A DNA stretch of 64,000 bases, taken from the NCBI RefSeq assembly GCF_001306035.1, contig NZ_LGCM01000065.1:124001-188000 (forward strand). Direction: 5' to 3'. Both the position numbers and the translations under genes were made by a program. This DNA is from Levilinea saccharolytica. Lineage in GTDB: Bacteria > Chloroflexota > Anaerolineae > Anaerolineales > Anaerolineaceae. Each line of letters begins with the position of its first letter. The first letter of the stretch is position 1. The notes below the pieces were generated by a model. The model worked only from the letters and a program-made list of their open reading frames with translations, had not been told where the DNA came from and made no database searches. Below, one piece after another: positions 61,720 through 64,000 of the stretch.

Positions 61720-62616
61720 TCATTCCCAGCCAATTTCTGGAGACCAACGGGTTAAAGGTTTCGCTGATAGGTTCACCCACGGATCAAAGAACTTACATAG
61801 CACCTGGATAACGGTGCTGAGTTCCGTCGGTGCATGCTCGATTTGATTCTTTTTTAGGAAGGCGAACCACAAAACCTGTTTTTGTTCCGCAAATTTAGAG
61901 GTTAATGCTGTGGGAAGATCCTTAGGAACATCGGTTCTTCTTTGAGCGAAGGTGTTTATGATCGCTTCGTTTAACGTACGAAAGTCTAATTCCATGGATT
62001 GTGCCAAAAACCAGATATCATAGAAGTCTTTCACGCGGCTGTTAATGATCCCCAGTGTAACCATCGCCTGAAATTTTTCCGCGATAACTGTTTCCGGCGG
62101 GTAAATGCGCAAGCAGGGTTTGCCCATGTTTTTAAAGATAGTTGGAAGTTCGAGTTCATTCGGCGATGGGGTCACAACATCTGCAAAACCTACGTCCAGG
62201 CGCATGTGAATTTTGGTTCTTCCAAGAAAACCGAGAAAGCTGACGCGCACACCCTCATAATCTGCTTCTTCTTTGATGACTTCTGCAACCACACTTTGTG
62301 GATCAAAGATCATACCATCCGCTTCGACAGGCTGCATGCAAACATCCTGAATCATACGAGTCAGATTTTCAACGGAATTATGTGTATATCCGAGGAAGTC
62401 TATATCTCGTGTGGGGCGAGTGAGGGGCGCTTTCCACGCAAGGAAGACCAGAGCGCCTTTCAAAACAAAATATGTGCTGTGCGGAGATTCACTCAACCGG
62501 TAGAGAAAGCGCTCAACCGCATAATACTGAAGCAGTTCCTGAAATGGCCTATGATCCGCCGCCGCTTTATTCAATATTCTCTGATGGATGGATGCGGCCT
62601 GGTTTGCGGGTGTCAT
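61720..62616 (-). CDS. abiEii: AbiEii/AbiGii-type nucleotidyltransferase toxin
   Basis: A 298-residue nucleotidyltransferase-fold toxin. YFVLKGALVFLAWKAPLTRPTRDIDFLGY contains motif I (G-A-L near the GS position) and the catalytic DxD (Asp-Ile-Asp). The IAEKFQAMVTLG and VKDFYDIWFLA segments are typical of the family. AbiEii/MenA toxins modify tRNA or otherwise stop growth and can abort phage infection. It overlaps the antitoxin stop by four bases. Composition is more AT-rich than the core genes. Confidence 0.88.
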   Translation of the reverse strand: MTPANQAASIHQRILNKAAADHRPFQELLQYYAVERFLYRLSESPHSTYFVLKGALVFLAWKAPLTRPTRDIDFLGYTHNSVENLTRMIQDVCMQPVEADGMIFDPQSVVAEVIKEEADYEGVRVSFLGFLGRTKIHMRLDVGFADVVTPSPNELELPTIFKNMGKPCLRIYPPETVIAEKFQAMVTLGIINSRVKDFYDIWFLAQSMELDFRTLNEAIINTFAQRRTDVPKDLPTALTSKFAEQKQVLWFAFLKKNQIEHAPTELSTVIQVLCKFFDPWVNLSAKPLTRWSPEIGWE

Positions 62617-63203
62617 AATAGGGCCTCAAGATAGCGTGACAGCAGACTCTCCACTCGATTGATACGGGCGTATTCCAGCAGTTGGTCCAACTGCCGGTCT
62701 GGCAGTTTCAGGTAATCTTTCAAGGCGTCCAAAGCCACATCGATTCCAATTTTGTTGCGAAACTTAAAACAGTCGGCAATCGTTTTTTCTCTGGAATAGA
62801 TTTTGATGGGCACACCATCCACCTGCTTTTCTGTGATCCCAGCATAATAAGGTTTCTCTGTCAACCAGATAATATCAAGCGGCGGGAACTCGATTCGCGG
62901 TTTCTCCGCCGATTGAGGCAGGGCGATATAAACCTTGTGGGGGATGTGGGTGGTCAGGCCGTAAAAATTGAGAGCGGAGATCAGGCAAATCACCGCTTTT
63001 GGAATTCGCAGGGCGACACGAATCAGGTCGGGATCCCCCGGCAGCTCCTGGTCTGTGAGCTGATAAATACCCCTGCTGATCGGTCGGATCAAGCCTGTGT
63101 CTCGCAGGGCGTACAGCGTGCGCGGAGAAATACCCAAGGCGATGGCTTGACTGGTTTTGAGTGTGCCCTTATATTTCTTAAATATTTCAATTGCACGGTT
63201 CAT
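62613..63203 (-). CDS. abiEi: AbiEi-type antitoxin and repressor
   Basis: A 196-residue antitoxin. The N-terminal winged helix (TLKTSQAIALGISPRTLYALRDTGLI, ISRGIYQL) and C-terminal domain (IYSREKTIADCFKFRNKIG, LPDRQLDQLLEYARI) match the AbiEi_4 group. It should repress its own promoter and counter AbiEii. An inverted repeat lies 12-42 bases upstream of its ATG. Confidence 0.88.
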   Translation of the reverse strand: MNRAIEIFKKYKGTLKTSQAIALGISPRTLYALRDTGLIRPISRGIYQLTDQELPGDPDLIRVALRIPKAVICLISALNFYGLTTHIPHKVYIALPQSAEKPRIEFPPLDIIWLTEKPYYAGITEKQVDGVPIKIYSREKTIADCFKFRNKIGIDVALDALKDYLKLPDRQLDQLLEYARINRVESLLSRYLEALL

Positions 63204-63215
63204 GAGCGTATTGAT

Positions 63216-63252
63216 TTAACTGTGTTTCCTAAAAAGTACAGTTAATATTATA
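63216..63252 (-). promoter_or_regulatory. AbiE promoter -10 and inverted-repeat operator
   Basis: On the minus strand TATAAT (63252-63247) is followed by an inverted repeat, TTAACTGT-N14-ACAGTTAA (63216-63223 and 63238-63245), at the expected start site. AbiEi proteins are known to bind inverted repeats at their promoters. No good -35 is visible. Confidence 0.5.
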
Positions 63253-63306
63253 CAACGACTTGCAAATTCTGGGGCAAAAAACGGCAGAAGGTTAGGGTCA
63301 TCGCAG

Positions 63307-63909
63307 ATGGAAAAACCTCTAGGCGCAATCACCGTAACTCGCAAAAAGGGCGATGAACATTTCAAAGCAAAAGGAATTCGCTTAGAACATACCTTGCTCG
63401 GTTTTTGGCAGTGGGCTTTTTCCGATGTATCCAGCAACGCATCGCGCGGTGTTCTCGCAGAATACATTGTGGCTTCTGCATTAGGCATAGCCGCAAATAC
63501 GAGGCGCGAATGGGATGCTTACGATTTAGAGACCCAAGACGGCATTAAACTGGAGATAAAATCGGCATCCTATCTGCAATCTTGGGCGCAAGCGAAACCT
63601 TCTCAAATCTTGTTTGATATTGCCCCAACCAGAGCCTGGCAAGCCAGCACGAATGAATACAGCGGTGAATGTAAACGGCAAGCGGATGTTTATGTGTTTT
63701 GTTTATTAAACCATCACGAAAAAGCTACGCTGGACCCGTTAGATTTAGATCAATGGGATTTTTACCTTTTATCGACAGCTGTTCTTAATGCTGAAAAGCC
63801 GTGTCAAAGGACAATTGGTCTGGCTGCATTATTAAGGTTAAACCCTGTGAAAGCTTCGTTCGGTGAAATTGGCCCGGCAATCAAGAAGATCCTCGCGGCT
63901 TCGATATGA
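63307..63909 (+). CDS. PD-(D/E)xK restriction-endonuclease-like protein
   Basis: A 200-residue protein. RREWDAYDLETQDGIKLEIKSASYLQSWAQ contains an Asp followed by Glu-Ile-Lys, the PD-(D/E)xK nuclease signature. The N-terminal helix region (ASRGVLAEYIVASALGI) supplies a conserved Glu like that in type II restriction-fold enzymes. No methyltransferase is next to it in the window. Its position beside AbiE and Doc suggests a defence role, which is inference. The ribosome-binding site is weak. Confidence 0.6.
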   Translation: MEKPLGAITVTRKKGDEHFKAKGIRLEHTLLGFWQWAFSDVSSNASRGVLAEYIVASALGIAANTRREWDAYDLETQDGIKLEIKSASYLQSWAQAKPSQILFDIAPTRAWQASTNEYSGECKRQADVYVFCLLNHHEKATLDPLDLDQWDFYLLSTAVLNAEKPCQRTIGLAALLRLNPVKASFGEIGPAIKKILAASI

Positions 63910-63937
63910 AAATGGCGCTGACACAGCGGCCGGCGAG

Positions 63938-63965
63938 AAGCGCCTTTCAGCAATGGAGGGCGCTT
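63938..63965 (+). terminator. Terminator after the nuclease-like gene, hairpin-family copy
   Basis: AAGCGCC and GGCGCTT pair around TTTCAGCAATGGAG, followed by TTGAG. The core differs from the DUF559-cassette hairpin only in loop bases. Downstream GGTGGGGTGCGTAAAATTA resembles the 3' extensions of the other copies and runs off the window. Confidence 0.65.
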
Positions 63966-64000
63966 TTGAGTTGCGCGGAATGGTGGGGTGCGTAAAATTA

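Overview
The window is a mostly GC-rich bacterial chromosome segment. It probably comes from Chloroflexota, class Anaerolineae. This is an inference from gene content: a short-form EF-Ts, an archaeal-type HMG-CoA synthase/thiolase-like/DUF35 cluster beside a class II HMG-CoA reductase, Thr/Pro-rich TPTPT-type secreted proteins, a VIT1-type transporter and many lipobox lipoproteins. No rRNA or tRNA gene was seen, and no taxonomic marker can be compared without a database.

Layout. 1-2.9 kb: end of a small dimeric-barrel protein, a CPBP protease, an ICMT-like methyltransferase and an alpha/alpha-toroid protein. 3.0-7.8 kb (minus): a complete branched-chain amino-acid-type ABC importer, livK-H-M-G-F, behind a strong promoter with an overlapping dyad. 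7.8-12.1 kb: two divergent SDR enzymes, then rpsB-tsf-pyrH with terminator-like hairpins between genes. 12.3-19.9 kb: VIT1-type transporter, a YhfC protease fused to a lipoprotein N-terminus, a PAS/GAF/GGDEF diguanylate cyclase, an aminotransferase, a DUF6504 protein and a sugar-nucleotidyltransferase. 20-28.6 kb: two different dispersed-repeat arrays around an amidohydrolase, an NHL protein, a class V PLP enzyme, a GNAT, a PadR-controlled NapH-like ferredoxin and a threonine aldolase-like enzyme.

28.7-45.4 kb: a MacAB-like exporter (HlyD lipoprotein, ATPase, two FtsX permeases), a two-component system, a CadC-type repressor with a Cd/Zn/Pb P-type ATPase, an UlaG-like hydrolase, and the mevalonate-entry cluster. 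The thiolase-like member of that cluster appears to lack its catalytic residues.

45.4-64 kb is accessory and mosaic. A DUF559 nuclease gene sits in a repeat cassette that also occurs as an internally deleted copy and a 5'-truncated copy, and its terminator-like hairpin recurs seven times. An AT-rich module encodes a membrane protein and an 81-residue GDCCVxC protein with an in-frame UGA, very probably selenocysteine. There follow a kinase-like P-loop protein, a secreted protein combining duplicated domains, a Thr/Pro stalk, an LPDTG motif and a sortase domain, a lipoprotein, and a 1279-residue XRE-STAND-TM-WD40 protein. The end holds a second PadR operon, a DODA dioxygenase, an AbrB/Doc toxin-antitoxin pair, an AbiE pair and a nuclease-like protein.

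Regulation is legible at several loci. PadR (twice), CadC, AbrB/Doc and AbiE each have a palindrome at or next to the -10 region, consistent with autoregulation. Coordinates of start codons were chosen from ribosome-binding sites and family starts, so they are often shorter than the longest open frame.
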